This document shows, one piece after another, positions 52,110-60,738 of a stretch of 64,000 nucleotides of DNA. The DNA is from Clostridia bacterium (GTDB lineage Bacteria; Bacillota; Clostridia; Saccharofermentanales; Saccharofermentanaceae). The notes under the pieces were generated by a model that was given only the letters and a program-made list of their open reading frames with translations, did not search any database and was not told the DNA's origin. Every line of letters starts with the position of its first letter. Positions within the stretch are counted from its first letter, which is position 1. Location of the stretch: contig JAEEIT010000086.1 of the NCBI GenBank assembly GCA_016281535.1, positions 1 through 64,000 on the forward strand, in the 5' to 3' direction. Both the position numbers and the translations under genes were made by a program.

Positions 52110-53432
52110 ATGAGTAAGTCGGTTCTTTTCTCGGACATTACGATCGTTACGCCTCATGATGATGCACCGGTTTCTGTGTGCGAACATGCTTATTGTGCGG
52201 TGGCGGGAAATGCGATCGTCTACGTGGGTGACTCTAAAGAGGAGGCGGAAGCCGCGCTGTCCGGCATGGGTGATGTTAGCTATGAAACATATGATGGTAC
52301 GAATAAGATATTGTGCCCGACGTTTGCCAATGCGCATGCCCATACGCCGATGACGATCTTCCGTAATATCGCAGATGATAAATCTCTGCAGGACTGGTTA
52401 TTCGGTGAGATCCTTCCAAGAGAAGATAAGATGGTACCGGATGATTTCTATTATGGGAATCTTCTTACTCTGGCGGAAATGATCAGCAGCGGTACCGGTT
52501 GCTGTGCGAATATGTACACTGGTTCGGTCCAGATAGCGAAAGGCTGTGTGGAAGCGGGATTCCGGATCCAGCAGTCTGTCGATGGGAAACGCTGCCAGGA
52601 CGGGAATTGGTCGGTCGATCGAGAGAATGTTCAGGAGCTGCTCTCTTATATTGCCGATATTCAATCCGATTTAGTAAAACCAAGTCTGATCGTGCATTCG
52701 ATTTATCTGTATCCTGAGTATTTCTACTCTCGTATTGCAGATCTGGCAAGAGAGTATTCTCTTCCGATAACTGTCCATATCTCGGAAACGATCCGGGAAA
52801 ACGAAGACTGCGTCAGACAGTATGGTTGTTCTCCGGTAAAGAAGCTGGATTCCTTTGGATTCCTTACGGATACTACCGTTGCTGCACACTGTGTGCACCT
52901 AAGTGATGAAGACCGTTCGATCCTGGCCGACAGAAAAGTATGGGTAGCCCATAATCCCGGCAGCAATATGAAACTTGCTTCCGGTGTGGCGGATATGGCT
53001 GCGATGCAGAAAGCCGGTGTCCGTCTATGTCTGGGAACGGATGGCGCGGCAAGCAATAACAATCAGGATATGTACTGGGAGATGCGTCTTGCATCGTTCC
53101 TGGCGAAGGGAACCACTTATGATCCGACAGTACTTCCTGCGGAAGAAGTGTTTAAAATGGCGACCCGGAACGGATATCTTGCGTGTGGTTTTGACGATTG
53201 TGGTATTATAGAAAAAGGCATGCGTGCAGATATTCAGATCATTGATTATGATTGCCCGCAGATGTGGCCGCTTGGGAACCCGCTCTCGGCGCTTGTTTAT
53301 TCGTGTGGCCCGAGATGTGTCGAGTCCGTTATGATCGATGGCCGTTTCGTCTTAAGGAATCGTGAGCTTCTGACGATCGATATGGAAAAGGTGAAAGCGG
53401 AGACTAAAGCGATTATGCAACGACTGCAATAA
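52110..53432 (+). CDS. mtaD: SAH/MTA/adenosine deaminase, amidohydrolase family (MtaD-like)
   Basis: This zinc amidohydrolase has 440 residues. Metal ligands are FANAHAHTP (HxH, near residue 74), the HISET His/Glu strand (near 226), CVHLS (near 261) and the Asp in CLGTDGAASNNNQDMYWEM (near 310). The pattern is that of 5-methylthioadenosine/S-adenosylhomocysteine deaminases, which can also act on adenosine. Placed after punA and ahcY, it would give inosylhomocysteine or inosine for those enzymes. Start ATG 52110 has GGAGG upstream. tRNA-Arg follows and may be on the same transcript. Confidence 0.9.
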   Translation: MSKSVLFSDITIVTPHDDAPVSVCEHAYCAVAGNAIVYVGDSKEEAEAALSGMGDVSYETYDGTNKILCPTFANAHAHTPMTIFRNIADDKSLQDWLFGEILPREDKMVPDDFYYGNLLTLAEMISSGTGCCANMYTGSVQIAKGCVEAGFRIQQSVDGKRCQDGNWSVDRENVQELLSYIADIQSDLVKPSLIVHSIYLYPEYFYSRIADLAREYSLPITVHISETIRENEDCVRQYGCSPVKKLDSFGFLTDTTVAAHCVHLSDEDRSILADRKVWVAHNPGSNMKLASGVADMAAMQKAGVRLCLGTDGAASNNNQDMYWEMRLASFLAKGTTYDPTVLPAEEVFKMATRNGYLACGFDDCGIIEKGMRADIQIIDYDCPQMWPLGNPLSALVYSCGPRCVESVMIDGRFVLRNRELLTIDMEKVKAETKAIMQRLQ

Positions 53433-53442
53433 TACGATAGTT

Positions 53443-53459
53443 AAGCGGCATGTCCGCTT
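53443..53459 (+). other. Small hairpin between mtaD and tRNA-Arg
   Basis: AAGCGG-CATGT-CCGCTT is a 6-bp perfect stem with no T-run after it. It could be a processing or weak pause signal between the mRNA and the tRNA. Confidence 0.4.
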
Positions 53460-53467
53460 GTCTATAT

Positions 53468-53544
53468 GTCCACGTAGCTCAGCAGGATAGAGCGACCGCC
53501 TCCTAAGCGGTAGGCCGGAGGTTCGAATCCCCTCGTGGACGCCA
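53468..53544 (+). tRNA. tRNA-Arg (anticodon CCT), CCA encoded
   Basis: The acceptor arms GTCCACG and CGTGGAC pair perfectly. The anticodon stem ACCGC/GCGGT frames a loop CTCCTAA, giving anticodon CCT, which reads AGG. The T arm has GGTTCGAATCC. The 3' CCA is encoded. It has no clear promoter of its own and lies 36 bp after mtaD. Confidence 0.95.
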
Positions 53545-53545
53545 G

Positions 53546-53592
53546 GAAAGACTTCTAAAGCCGTATTAGGCTTTATGAAGTCTTTCTTTTTA
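53546..53592 (+). terminator. Intrinsic terminator after tRNA-Arg
   Basis: GAAAGACTTC (53546-53555) pairs with GAAGTCTTTC (53577-53586), with an inner AAAGCC/GGCTTT stem, followed by TTTTATTTG. Confidence 0.92.
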
Positions 53593-53601
53593 TTTGTGAA
53601 T

Positions 53602-53610
53602 TGATATAAT
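53602..53610 (+). promoter_or_regulatory. Extended -10 promoter of pncA-pncB
   Basis: TGA immediately precedes a perfect TATAAT (53605-53610). The -35 region overlaps the preceding terminator tail and is weak. pncA starts 31 bp downstream. Confidence 0.7.
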
Positions 53611-53641
53611 GGCTGTAAGCACAGTTCGAGGAGGTTTCGAT

Positions 53642-54187
53642 ATGAGAACACTTATCGTTGTTGATATGCAGAAGGATTTTATCGATGGAGCTTTAGGCTC
53701 GAAGGAAGCAGCTAAAATCGTTTCGAATGTGGTCAGGAAAATAAAGAAATACGTTAAAAACGGCGATAAAGTGATTTTTACGCAGGATACGCATAAGAAG
53801 AATTATATGAGTACACGGGAAGGGAAGTATCTTCCGGTTCCTCACTGTATTAAGGATACAGACGGCTGGACGATTCCGGAGAAGATAAGGAAAGCGGCGC
53901 CTGAAGATGCGCTTGTCATCGAGAAACCTTCTTTCGGTTATACCGGATGGAAGAAGCTTCTGAAAGAAGATACGGACCCTATCGAACTGATCGGGCTTTG
54001 CACGGATATTTGCGTCGTTTCGAATGCGCTTACGATCAAGAATCTCTTTCCGGAAAGAGATATCTTAGTGGATGCGTCTTGCTGTGCCGGTGTCTCGCCT
54101 GCCTCCCATGATGGTGCACTGCTTACTATGAAATGCTGTCAGGTCGATATTCTGAATGAGGGAAAAGAACCGTGGAGGGAATCGTAA
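53642..54187 (+). CDS. pncA: Nicotinamidase / isochorismatase family hydrolase
   Basis: PncA converts nicotinamide to nicotinate in NAD salvage. The 181 residues have the catalytic Asp in IVVDMQKDF (residue 8), the metal segment QDTHKKNY, the catalytic Lys in IEKPSFG, and the Cys in GLCTDICVVSNAL (near residue 121). The Clostridia-like TREGKYLPVPHC segment is present. Start ATG 53642 has GAGGAGG seven bases upstream. pncB follows one base later, so the next pathway enzyme is adjacent. Confidence 0.9.
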   Translation: MRTLIVVDMQKDFIDGALGSKEAAKIVSNVVRKIKKYVKNGDKVIFTQDTHKKNYMSTREGKYLPVPHCIKDTDGWTIPEKIRKAAPEDALVIEKPSFGYTGWKKLLKEDTDPIELIGLCTDICVVSNALTIKNLFPERDILVDASCCAGVSPASHDGALLTMKCCQVDILNEGKEPWRES

Positions 54188-54188
54188 T

Positions 54189-55394
54189 ATGAAACTTCAG
54201 CCGATCATCACAAGTCTCTTAGAGACGGATATGTATAAGTTTTCGATGGGGCAGGCGATCTATCACCAGTTCCCATCCTATAAGACGACCTGGACGTTCC
54301 GATGCAGGAATAAGGATGTGACTTTTACTTCGGAGATGATCCAGGAGATCAAGGAGCAGATCCAGGCGTACTGCCAGCTTCGCTTCAATGAAGAGGAACT
54401 TCAGTACCTGGATGATATTAAGTGGATCAAAGGCTCTTATGTGGATTTCCTGAGACTGTGGAAGCCAAGATATGAGGATTTCGATATTTCTACGGATGCG
54501 GATTGCGGGCTTTCGATCGAGACAAGAGGCACCTGGCTAAATACATCTATGTACGAGATCCCGACGCTGGCCATCGTGAATGAGGTCTATTTCCGCATGG
54601 CGTATGACTATGATGAGCTGATACGAAGCTTTGAGGAACGCTTGCATGAGAAGATCGAATGGCTCAGGAGCGGGAAGTACTGCCTGTCTTCGTTCAGTGA
54701 ATTCGGCATGAGAAGACGTCTTTCCGCTCAGGCGCAGGAGATGGCGGTAAAAGCTCTGGCCGACGCCGATCTGGGTTCGAGTATCTTTGTGGGAACCTCG
54801 AACGTTTATCTTGCCAAGCAATATAATCTGACGCCTGTCGGTACGATGGCGCATGAATGGATCATGTGTGTCGGACAAGGCGATCACAAGCATAATCCGG
54901 CATATTCCAACTGGTACGCGCTGCGTGCCTGGGTAGAAGAGTATGGTGTTCTAAATGGTACGGCCTTAACAGATGCGATTACGACTGATTGTTTCCTTCG
55001 GGACTTCCAGCTGACGAATTCTACGCTGTTTTCCGGTGTGCGCCACGATTCGGGCGACCCGATCGAATGGGGTGAGAAGATGATCTCACATTATAAGTCT
55101 CTCGGGATCGATGCGACACAGAAGACACTTCTGTTCTCGGACAGCCTGAATTTCGAGAAAGCGGACGCTATCTTCCGTCATTTCAAGGGAAGAGCCAAGA
55201 TCGCCTTCGGTATCGGTACCTATATAGCTAATGATACGTGTGTGCCGGCGCTGAATATTGTCATGAAGACAACTCTGTGCAACGGACAGGATGTTGCGAA
55301 GATCTCGGATGTGGATGGTAAGGGAATGTGCAAGAATCCGGACTATGTCCGTTATCTGCAGAGATGTATCGATTGGCGTATGCAGCACGAATAA
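54189..55394 (+). CDS. pncB: Nicotinate phosphoribosyltransferase
   Basis: PncB makes nicotinate mononucleotide from nicotinate, PRPP and ATP. The 401 residues begin with ITSLLETDMYKFSMGQAIYHQFP, the type I NAPRTase start, and contain GMRRRLSAQAQEMAV, GTSNVYLAKQYNLTPVGTMAHEW (with the autophosphorylated His) and the phosphate-loop ITTDCFLRDF/SGVRHDSGDP. This is the longer E. coli-like type. Start ATG 54189 has GGAGGG about nine bases upstream, inside pncA. Confidence 0.95.
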   Translation: MKLQPIITSLLETDMYKFSMGQAIYHQFPSYKTTWTFRCRNKDVTFTSEMIQEIKEQIQAYCQLRFNEEELQYLDDIKWIKGSYVDFLRLWKPRYEDFDISTDADCGLSIETRGTWLNTSMYEIPTLAIVNEVYFRMAYDYDELIRSFEERLHEKIEWLRSGKYCLSSFSEFGMRRRLSAQAQEMAVKALADADLGSSIFVGTSNVYLAKQYNLTPVGTMAHEWIMCVGQGDHKHNPAYSNWYALRAWVEEYGVLNGTALTDAITTDCFLRDFQLTNSTLFSGVRHDSGDPIEWGEKMISHYKSLGIDATQKTLLFSDSLNFEKADAIFRHFKGRAKIAFGIGTYIANDTCVPALNIVMKTTLCNGQDVAKISDVDGKGMCKNPDYVRYLQRCIDWRMQHE

Positions 55395-55483
55395 ATCGCT
55401 TCTAAAGCAAATACATTCAGGCATACCGCCGGTTTTTTCCTTGAGGAGAATCGCGTTTTTTCAAGATAACCTCTGGTTTTCAC

Positions 55484-55512
55484 TTGACATATTCTTGATA
55501 AATCGGTATATT
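55484..55512 (+). promoter_or_regulatory. Strong sigma-A promoter of tRNA-Thr
   Basis: A perfect TTGACA (55484-55489) and TATATT (55507-55512) are 17 bp apart. The tRNA starts 23 bp later. Confidence 0.92.
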
Positions 55513-55534
55513 TTATGTGCTTTGGAAAAGCGAT

Positions 55535-55609
55535 GCCAATGTGGCTCAGGGGTAGAGCAATTCACTCGTAATGAATAGGTCGTGGGTTCGATTCCCACCA
55601 TTGGCTCCA
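55535..55609 (+). tRNA. tRNA-Thr (anticodon CGT), CCA encoded
   Basis: GCCAATG and CATTGGC form the acceptor stem. The anticodon stem ATTCA/TGAAT frames the loop CTCGTAA, giving CGT, which reads ACG. The T arm holds GGTTCGATTCC. CCA is encoded at 55607-55609. Confidence 0.95.
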
Positions 55610-55611
55610 AG

Positions 55612-55650
55612 TAAGCAGGGTTGTTTCTGAAAGAAAAGCCCTGCTTTTTT
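55612..55650 (+). terminator. Intrinsic terminator after tRNA-Thr
   Basis: AGCAGGG (55614-55620) pairs with CCCTGCT (55639-55645), with possible inner TTTCT/AGAAA pairing, and is followed by a T6 run. Confidence 0.9.
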
Positions 55651-55701
55651 CCTGTCTTGAAGATTTTCGAACATTCTTTATGGTGTTTCTTTCATTTAAT
55701 G

Positions 55702-55707
55702 TATAAT
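55702..55707 (+). promoter_or_regulatory. -10 element of the solute-binding lipoprotein gene
   Basis: A perfect TATAAT lies 40 bp before the ATG at 55747, with TG directly in front. No convincing -35 is seen. Confidence 0.5.
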
Positions 55708-55746
55708 AAAATCAGAGTTTCAGAAGAGAGGTCAGTTCGAATATTT

Positions 55747-57174
55747 ATGGATCGGTCCGTAACGGCAATGGAATTAAACAAAAGAAGCGTTTTCTCGGCC
55801 CGATTGCGCAGGTTGTTGTGCATATTGCTGGCCGTTTTCTGTCTTCCGGTATTCGGGTGTAAGAAAGTATCGAACAGTTTTCCGCAGCTTCCCACCACCT
55901 CTTCATCAGAAACTCCGGAGACATCCGAGACCTCGACAGTTATTGTTGAGGCGTCATCCGAGATCACGATTGCCAGTTCGCTTTCCTACGAGACATGTCA
56001 GTATCTGGCCAAGCTTTATTTCGCGAAGCAGCAGGGTATGCTGGCCGAGGGAGTAAACGGTGAGACGGTGGATCTCGAGTATCTTGATACGATCGATCTT
56101 CCGTTCGTTCTGCATACGTACGGGACTTCTGAGAACGGGTGCGATACGGATACTTTAAGACAATGGAAGAACAGCGGTGACATGCCGGATATATTCCTTA
56201 CCAATACTTTTGATCAGGCCGTATCGGAAGGCTATGCTATGCCTATCTCGGATTATATCGCCGATAACCGTCTTCTTTCAGCGGATCGTGTCTACACAGA
56301 ACAGATATACCAGTTCTTCTGTCGAGGACAGCAGTATGGAATTCCTTATCAGACATCTGCGGCTGTGCTGTTTTGCGATATGGAGGTACTAAGACAGGCA
56401 GAAGTCTACACGGTTCCATTCCAGCTGAATACGGTGATGTTCCATGATCTTCTTGAGAAGCTTTCCGGACTTAATGCGGAGGAAATGACTGTATTACCGT
56501 TCTATCAGGTGTCGTCCCTGCTACCGTATCTTCCGAGTTCTCTTTATCGGAGCCGATATCTTTCGGCATCTTCTGAAGACGATCGGAAAGAGACGGCTTA
56601 CCGAGAATCCTTCGATTATGCAGATCAATTGATCCGGTCCGGCTTTTCGTATGAGAGTATGACTGAAGAAATGAAGGAGAACTTTTTTACCGGTCTTTCG
56701 CCACTGCTTTCCAGAAAAGTCGGTGTCTGGGCGGGGACAACTGATGAGATTCCCGTGTATGACAACTATATGCCGAATACTCTTAATGTAATGGCGCTTC
56801 CGGCTTCTACTGACGAGTCAAATTGTGTTCCTGTTCTGGTATGCTATCCGTTGTGCGTTTCTTCTTCCTGTAAGAATCCGGATCTGGCTTGTGAGCTTGC
56901 TGCTTTTATCGCGCTGGATGAGGATGCACAGCTCCTGATCACAAGGGTTACGAAGCGCGAAGGGTATTTGCCGTGTATTTCTTCTCCGATCGTGTGGAAG
57001 AATTATGCGGCAGTTCAGAAATACGGGACGTATATGATGCAGTTTCAGGAACTGATGGATCAGGCAATCTACATCCCGGCTGTTTCGGAGAGTGAAAGAT
57101 TCGGTAAGGATCAGGAGTATATTTCGGATGAGTATTCCCGTCTCTATCCGATTACAGAAGAGGAAGAGGTATAG
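55747..57174 (+). CDS. Extracellular solute-binding lipoprotein
   Basis: This 475-residue protein has a basic and hydrophobic signal ending in the lipobox PVFGC (Cys near residue 37), then a Ser/Thr/Glu linker, and an ABC-type extracellular sugar-binding-like fold. Segments typical of the family are IDLPFVLHTYGTSEN, DMPDIFLTNTFDQAVSEGYAMPISDYI and PYQTSAAVLFCDMEVLRQA. The ligand is unknown, and no permease or ATPase genes follow, so it may be an orphan or a sensor. The start is uncertain: ATG 55747 has GAGAGG 15 bases upstream; ATG 55768 has none. The GNAT-Ogt gene begins just after its stop. Confidence 0.75.
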   Translation: MDRSVTAMELNKRSVFSARLRRLLCILLAVFCLPVFGCKKVSNSFPQLPTTSSSETPETSETSTVIVEASSEITIASSLSYETCQYLAKLYFAKQQGMLAEGVNGETVDLEYLDTIDLPFVLHTYGTSENGCDTDTLRQWKNSGDMPDIFLTNTFDQAVSEGYAMPISDYIADNRLLSADRVYTEQIYQFFCRGQQYGIPYQTSAAVLFCDMEVLRQAEVYTVPFQLNTVMFHDLLEKLSGLNAEEMTVLPFYQVSSLLPYLPSSLYRSRYLSASSEDDRKETAYRESFDYADQLIRSGFSYESMTEEMKENFFTGLSPLLSRKVGVWAGTTDEIPVYDNYMPNTLNVMALPASTDESNCVPVLVCYPLCVSSSCKNPDLACELAAFIALDEDAQLLITRVTKREGYLPCISSPIVWKNYAAVQKYGTYMMQFQELMDQAIYIPAVSESERFGKDQEYISDEYSRLYPITEEEEV

Positions 57175-57175
57175 A

Positions 57176-58267
57176 ATGGATCGGGACATAATTCTGTCGC
57201 CAATACGGGTACTTGATGCCACTCTCCTGAAGGATCGTGGTTTCTTCCTGCATGTGACAGATGATGTGACCTCGTATATACGTGCGGTCTTGTCAGATCC
57301 CAGGAAACGTTATTTCCTCGCATCCACTATGGTTAATGAAGAAAAGAAGATCATTGCAGTACTCGGACTTGCGAATATCTCAAGCATCCACAACAGCGCG
57401 GAAATGGTGATGTTTTTCCCTTCGGATATTCAGGAAGAAGAGAAGAAAGACGAGGAAATACTACGGATCGGTGCCCTTGACCGTTTCATGCGTCTTGCAT
57501 TCTTCGATATTCAGATCCATCGTATCTCTATCGTGATTCCGGTTACAGATACTCAGTCGGAAAGAATTCTTGCGGGTTGCCATATGCGGCAGGAGGCACT
57601 CCTTGAGGAAGCGCTGCGCTATGATGATTCGTATGTTGATGGCGCACTGTTTTCTCTTCTCGATTCAGAGTATCCTGATTACTCTGTAGGCTTTGTTCCG
57701 TTTAAGACAGCTGTGATCGCGATACGGGGCGATAATGAAGTGGTCGAATCCACCCATTTCCTGAACTATGGGAAGAAGGTGGAGGGTGTGCTGGAACGGA
57801 ATGTGGCGATCCGATGTGGAATCGCTGATGCGAACGGTGTTCTGAAAGAGGCCGGTTCGCCGGAATATGCCGAACTGTTTGATTTGTCTTTCCCGGATGA
57901 AGTGGCGCGCTGTATGCGGGAACTTGCAGAGTATTTCCAGAAAAGACGGTCCTCGTTTACGATCCACGCCAAACCGATCCGAGGGAGTGATTTCCAGAAG
58001 AAGGTCTGGGAGAAGATCCTTGATATCCCTTATGGTGGTACGTGCAGTTATGAGGATATAGCGCTTCTTCTTACAGGAGGAGACAAGAATACGGCAAAGA
58101 ATCTTACTCGTGCGGTAGGTGCCGCCTGTTCGGATAATCCGCTTCCGATCCTTGTTCCGTGTCACCGCATCATCGGTAAGGATGGCCGTCTGGTCGGATT
58201 CTCCGGCGGACTGGAAATCAAAGAATTCCTTCTGAATCATGAGATGTTCGGTATACATATTTGTTAA
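57176..58267 (+). CDS. GNAT acetyltransferase-Ogt (methylated-DNA-protein cysteine methyltransferase) fusion
   Basis: This 363-residue fusion has an N-terminal RimJ/RimL-like GNAT domain (about 1-165), seen in AVLGLANISSIHNSAEMVMFF, DIQIHRISIVIPVTDTQSERIL and a Tyr/Asp-rich end. An Ogt part follows: the N-terminal RNase H-like region (about 170-265) and the active domain (about 275-360) with IPYGGTCSYEDIA, the acceptor Cys in LVPCHRIIGKDG and GFSGGLEIKEFLL. Ogt removes O6-methyl from guanine. The known fusion partner is usually Ada, not GNAT. Start ATG 57176 has AGAGG upstream. The next gene is a flavin reductase 24 bases later. Confidence 0.85.
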   Translation: MDRDIILSPIRVLDATLLKDRGFFLHVTDDVTSYIRAVLSDPRKRYFLASTMVNEEKKIIAVLGLANISSIHNSAEMVMFFPSDIQEEEKKDEEILRIGALDRFMRLAFFDIQIHRISIVIPVTDTQSERILAGCHMRQEALLEEALRYDDSYVDGALFSLLDSEYPDYSVGFVPFKTAVIAIRGDNEVVESTHFLNYGKKVEGVLERNVAIRCGIADANGVLKEAGSPEYAELFDLSFPDEVARCMRELAEYFQKRRSSFTIHAKPIRGSDFQKKVWEKILDIPYGGTCSYEDIALLLTGGDKNTAKNLTRAVGAACSDNPLPILVPCHRIIGKDGRLVGFSGGLEIKEFLLNHEMFGIHIC

Positions 58268-58291
58268 TTCTTTGCGAAAGGAATGAATATC

Positions 58292-58924
58292 ATGAAAATC
58301 AATATTTCTCCATCAACTATGTTGAATCCTGTTCCTGTGGTAATGGTTTCCTGCGCCGGAAAGAATCCGGAGAATCCAGAAACAAGACCCAACATCTGTA
58401 CGGTGGCATGGGCAGGCACGATCAATTCCGAACCGCCGATGGTCTCTGTTTCAATCAGGAAATCCAGGCATTCGCACGATCTTATTCTGGAAAGCCAGGA
58501 GTTTGTCATTAATCTGGTGAATAAGAAACTCGCCAAAGCCTGCGATTATTGCGGTGTCCGATCCGGTGCCAATGAGGACAAATTCCGGAAAACAGAACTT
58601 ACCCCTGAAGTGGCGCCGGGATTGAAGTATGCGCCTCAGATCGCAGAATCACCTGTATCCATCAGCTGCAAGCTAAAAGACATCATCGAACTGGGTTCTC
58701 ATGATATGTTTCTGGCTGAAGTGGTCGGTGTTTCTGTTGACGAGAAACTGATGGATGATAAGGGGAAGATCTGCCTGGAGAAAGCCAAACTTGTCGCCTA
58801 TTGTCATGGTGAGTATTACTCTTTAGGGGAGATGTTAGGATTCTTCGGATACTCCGTAGCCTCTAAAGAAGCACTTAAACGTAGAATGCCTGTGAAAAAG
58901 TCAAGGAAAAGTAACAAAAAGTAG
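58292..58924 (+). CDS. Flavin reductase family protein (flavoredoxin-like)
   Basis: The 210-residue protein is of the FMN-binding split-barrel flavin reductase family: NPVPVVMVSCAG, RPNICTVAWAGTINSEPPMVSVSIRKSRHSHDLI and EFVINLVNKKLAKACDYCG, then a C-terminal SHDMFLAEVVGVSVD. In Clostridia these are often flavoredoxins that transfer electrons. The tail ends with a basic KKSRKSNKK stretch. Start ATG 58292 has AAAGG at nine bases; ATG 58283 is only one base from it. Confidence 0.9.
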   Translation: MKINISPSTMLNPVPVVMVSCAGKNPENPETRPNICTVAWAGTINSEPPMVSVSIRKSRHSHDLILESQEFVINLVNKKLAKACDYCGVRSGANEDKFRKTELTPEVAPGLKYAPQIAESPVSISCKLKDIIELGSHDMFLAEVVGVSVDEKLMDDKGKICLEKAKLVAYCHGEYYSLGEMLGFFGYSVASKEALKRRMPVKKSRKSNKK

Positions 58925-58944
58925 GCGAGAATGGTCTGAAAATG

Positions 58945-58974
58945 TTGACAATCGAAGTATTTTATCAGTAAAAT
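58945..58974 (+). promoter_or_regulatory. Sigma-A promoter of rny
   Basis: A perfect TTGACA (58945-58950) and TAAAAT (58969-58974) are 18 bp apart. A leader of about 60 bases precedes the rny start region. Confidence 0.82.
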
Positions 58975-59041
58975 TAGAAGGTGGTCCGTATGTCGGGCTT
59001 CATATTTGAATCTTGAAAACTAAATATTGGAGGTGAGTACC

Positions 59042-60616
59042 ATAGAACTTTGGTTAGCAATTCTACTTATTGTAATTGCTTTCGCAGTCGGTGCTCTCAT
59101 CAGTGTAGGATTTTCCGTATTATATTACCGCAAGGGCATGTCCGCTAAGCAGAAGAAGCTTGCTGAGGACGTGGCTAAAGCAGAAGAGAATGCAGAAAGA
59201 GTAATTGGTGAGGCGCAGAAGGCTGCTGAAAGCAGAAAGAGAGAACTTCTCTTACAGGCAAAGGAGGAAATCACGAATGCCAAGCTCGATCTTGAGAAGG
59301 ACGTTCGCGAAAAGAAATCCGAACTTGCCAGAGAGAGAAACCGTCTAGAGCAGAAAGAGGAGTCCTTAAACCGCAAGACCGAAACGATGGAACAGAAGGA
59401 AAGTGCCCTCGAGAGCCGCGTCCGTGATGTCATGGCTCTGGAAGAGAAGGCGAAAGAGCTGGAACATCAGAAGGTGATTGAACTTGAGAAGGTATCCGGA
59501 TTGTCAGTATCGGATGCCAGAAGCCTTGTTCTTGATGCTGCACAGCGTGAATACAGTCATGATATGGCTGTCATGCTTAAGCAGATGGAAGAGCAGACTA
59601 AGGCTGAAGCGGATAAGAAGGCCCGAGAGGTTGTTGTTAACGCGATACAGCGTTATGCGTCAGATTATGTGTCTGAAGTGACCGTATCTGTTGTTTCCCT
59701 TCCGAATGATGAGATGAAGGGAAGAATTATTGGCCGTGAAGGCAGAAACATCCGTGCGATCGAAACGAGCACCGGTGTAGATATCATCATTGATGATACG
59801 CCTGAGGCTGTTATTCTTTCGAGTTTTGATCCGATCCGGCGTGAGATTGCCCGATTGACGATCGAAAGATTGATTTTGGATGGCCGTATCCATCCTGCGA
59901 GAATCGAAGAGATGTCTCACAAAGCCCGTAAGGAAGTTAACCAGACGATTAAACAAGAGGGTGAGAGAGCCGCTTTTGACACGGGAATCGTCGGGTTAAA
60001 TCCAGAGATTATCAAGTATCTGGGAAGACTGCGTTATCGTACCAGTTACGGGCAGAATGTGCTACAGCATTCAATTGAAGTCGCCTGGCTTGCCAGCATG
60101 ATGGCGGCAGAATTAGGACTGGATGAGATGCTTGCTCGGAGAGCAGGTTTGTTGCATGATATCGGAAAAGCTGCTGATTTTGAACTTGAAGGTTCTCATA
60201 TTGATCTCGGTGCGGACATCGCACGCCGCTATAAAGAGAATGATACCGTAATTAACGCGATCATGTCTCACCATGGCGATTGTGAACCGACTTCGGAGAT
60301 TTCGGTACTTGTGGCTGCAGCGGATGCAATCTCCGCGGCAAGACCGGGTGCACGTCGTGAGAATATGGAGACCTATGTCAAGCGAATCCAGAAGCTGGAG
60401 GAAATCGCTACGAGTTTCGATGGTGTCGAGAAAGCTTTTGCAATCCAGGCAGGTCGTGAGATCCGCGTGATGGTAAGTCCGGAGAAAGTAACGGACGATG
60501 ACATGATCCTGAAAGCCCGTGATATCTGTAAGAAGATCGAGGAAGAACTCGATTATCCGGGACAGATCAAAGTCAATATTATCCGTGAGACTCGTGCTTC
60601 GGATGTGGCAAAGTAA
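59042..60616 (+). CDS. rny: Ribonuclease Y (start codon uncertain, possibly AUA)
   Basis: RNase Y starts mRNA decay at the membrane. The roughly 524-residue chain has an N-terminal helix ([23 protein letters not shown]), a long coiled coil (about 35-170), a KH domain with [15 protein letters not shown] and an HD domain with [11 protein letters not shown]. No ATG is present before the membrane helix: the strong SD GGAGG (59029-59033) is eight bases before ATA 59042. TTG 59027 overlaps the SD and GTG 59033 touches it, so neither is well placed. ATG 59138 would delete the membrane anchor. I therefore place the start at ATA 59042 but with doubt; 59033 or 59027 remain possible. ymdB follows after a terminator. 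Confidence 0.93.
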   Translation: MELWLAILLIVIAFAVGALISVGFSVLYYRKGMSAKQKKLAEDVAKAEENAERVIGEAQKAAESRKRELLLQAKEEITNAKLDLEKDVREKKSELARERNRLEQKEESLNRKTETMEQKESALESRVRDVMALEEKAKELEHQKVIELEKVSGLSVSDARSLVLDAAQREYSHDMAVMLKQMEEQTKAEADKKAREVVVNAIQRYASDYVSEVTVSVVSLPNDEMKGRIIGREGRNIRAIETSTGVDIIIDDTPEAVILSSFDPIRREIARLTIERLILDGRIHPARIEEMSHKARKEVNQTIKQEGERAAFDTGIVGLNPEIIKYLGRLRYRTSYGQNVLQHSIEVAWLASMMAAELGLDEMLARRAGLLHDIGKAADFELEGSHIDLGADIARRYKENDTVINAIMSHHGDCEPTSEISVLVAAADAISAARPGARRENMETYVKRIQKLEEIATSFDGVEKAFAIQAGREIRVMVSPEKVTDDDMILKARDICKKIEEELDYPGQIKVNIIRETRASDVAK

Positions 60617-60630
60617 GAGCAAAAACCAGA

Positions 60631-60668
60631 AAAAAGAGTCTTCTTCTGAAAAGAGGAAGACTCTTTTT
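60631..60668 (+). terminator. Intrinsic terminator after rny
   Basis: AGAGTCTTCTTCT and AGAGGAAGACTCT form a 13-bp stem with one G-U pair and a GAAA tetraloop, flanked by A5 and T-runs. Confidence 0.93.
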
Positions 60669-60687
60669 TTCCTTATTTATATATTTA

Positions 60688-60696
60688 TGGTAAAAT
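60688..60696 (+). promoter_or_regulatory. Extended -10 promoter of ymdB
   Basis: TGG precedes TAAAAT (60691-60696), 43 bp before the TTG start. It allows expression apart from rny. The -35 region falls in the terminator T-run and is poor. Confidence 0.55.
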
Positions 60697-60738
60697 AGCA
60701 CGTAAGCTTAAGTACAGATGAGACGTTAGGAGAAGAAT

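Noticed and set aside
50984..52138. 384-codon open frame antisense to ahcY
   Set aside because: Mirror of the strongly conserved AhcY frame; translation is Arg/His/Leu-rich noise.
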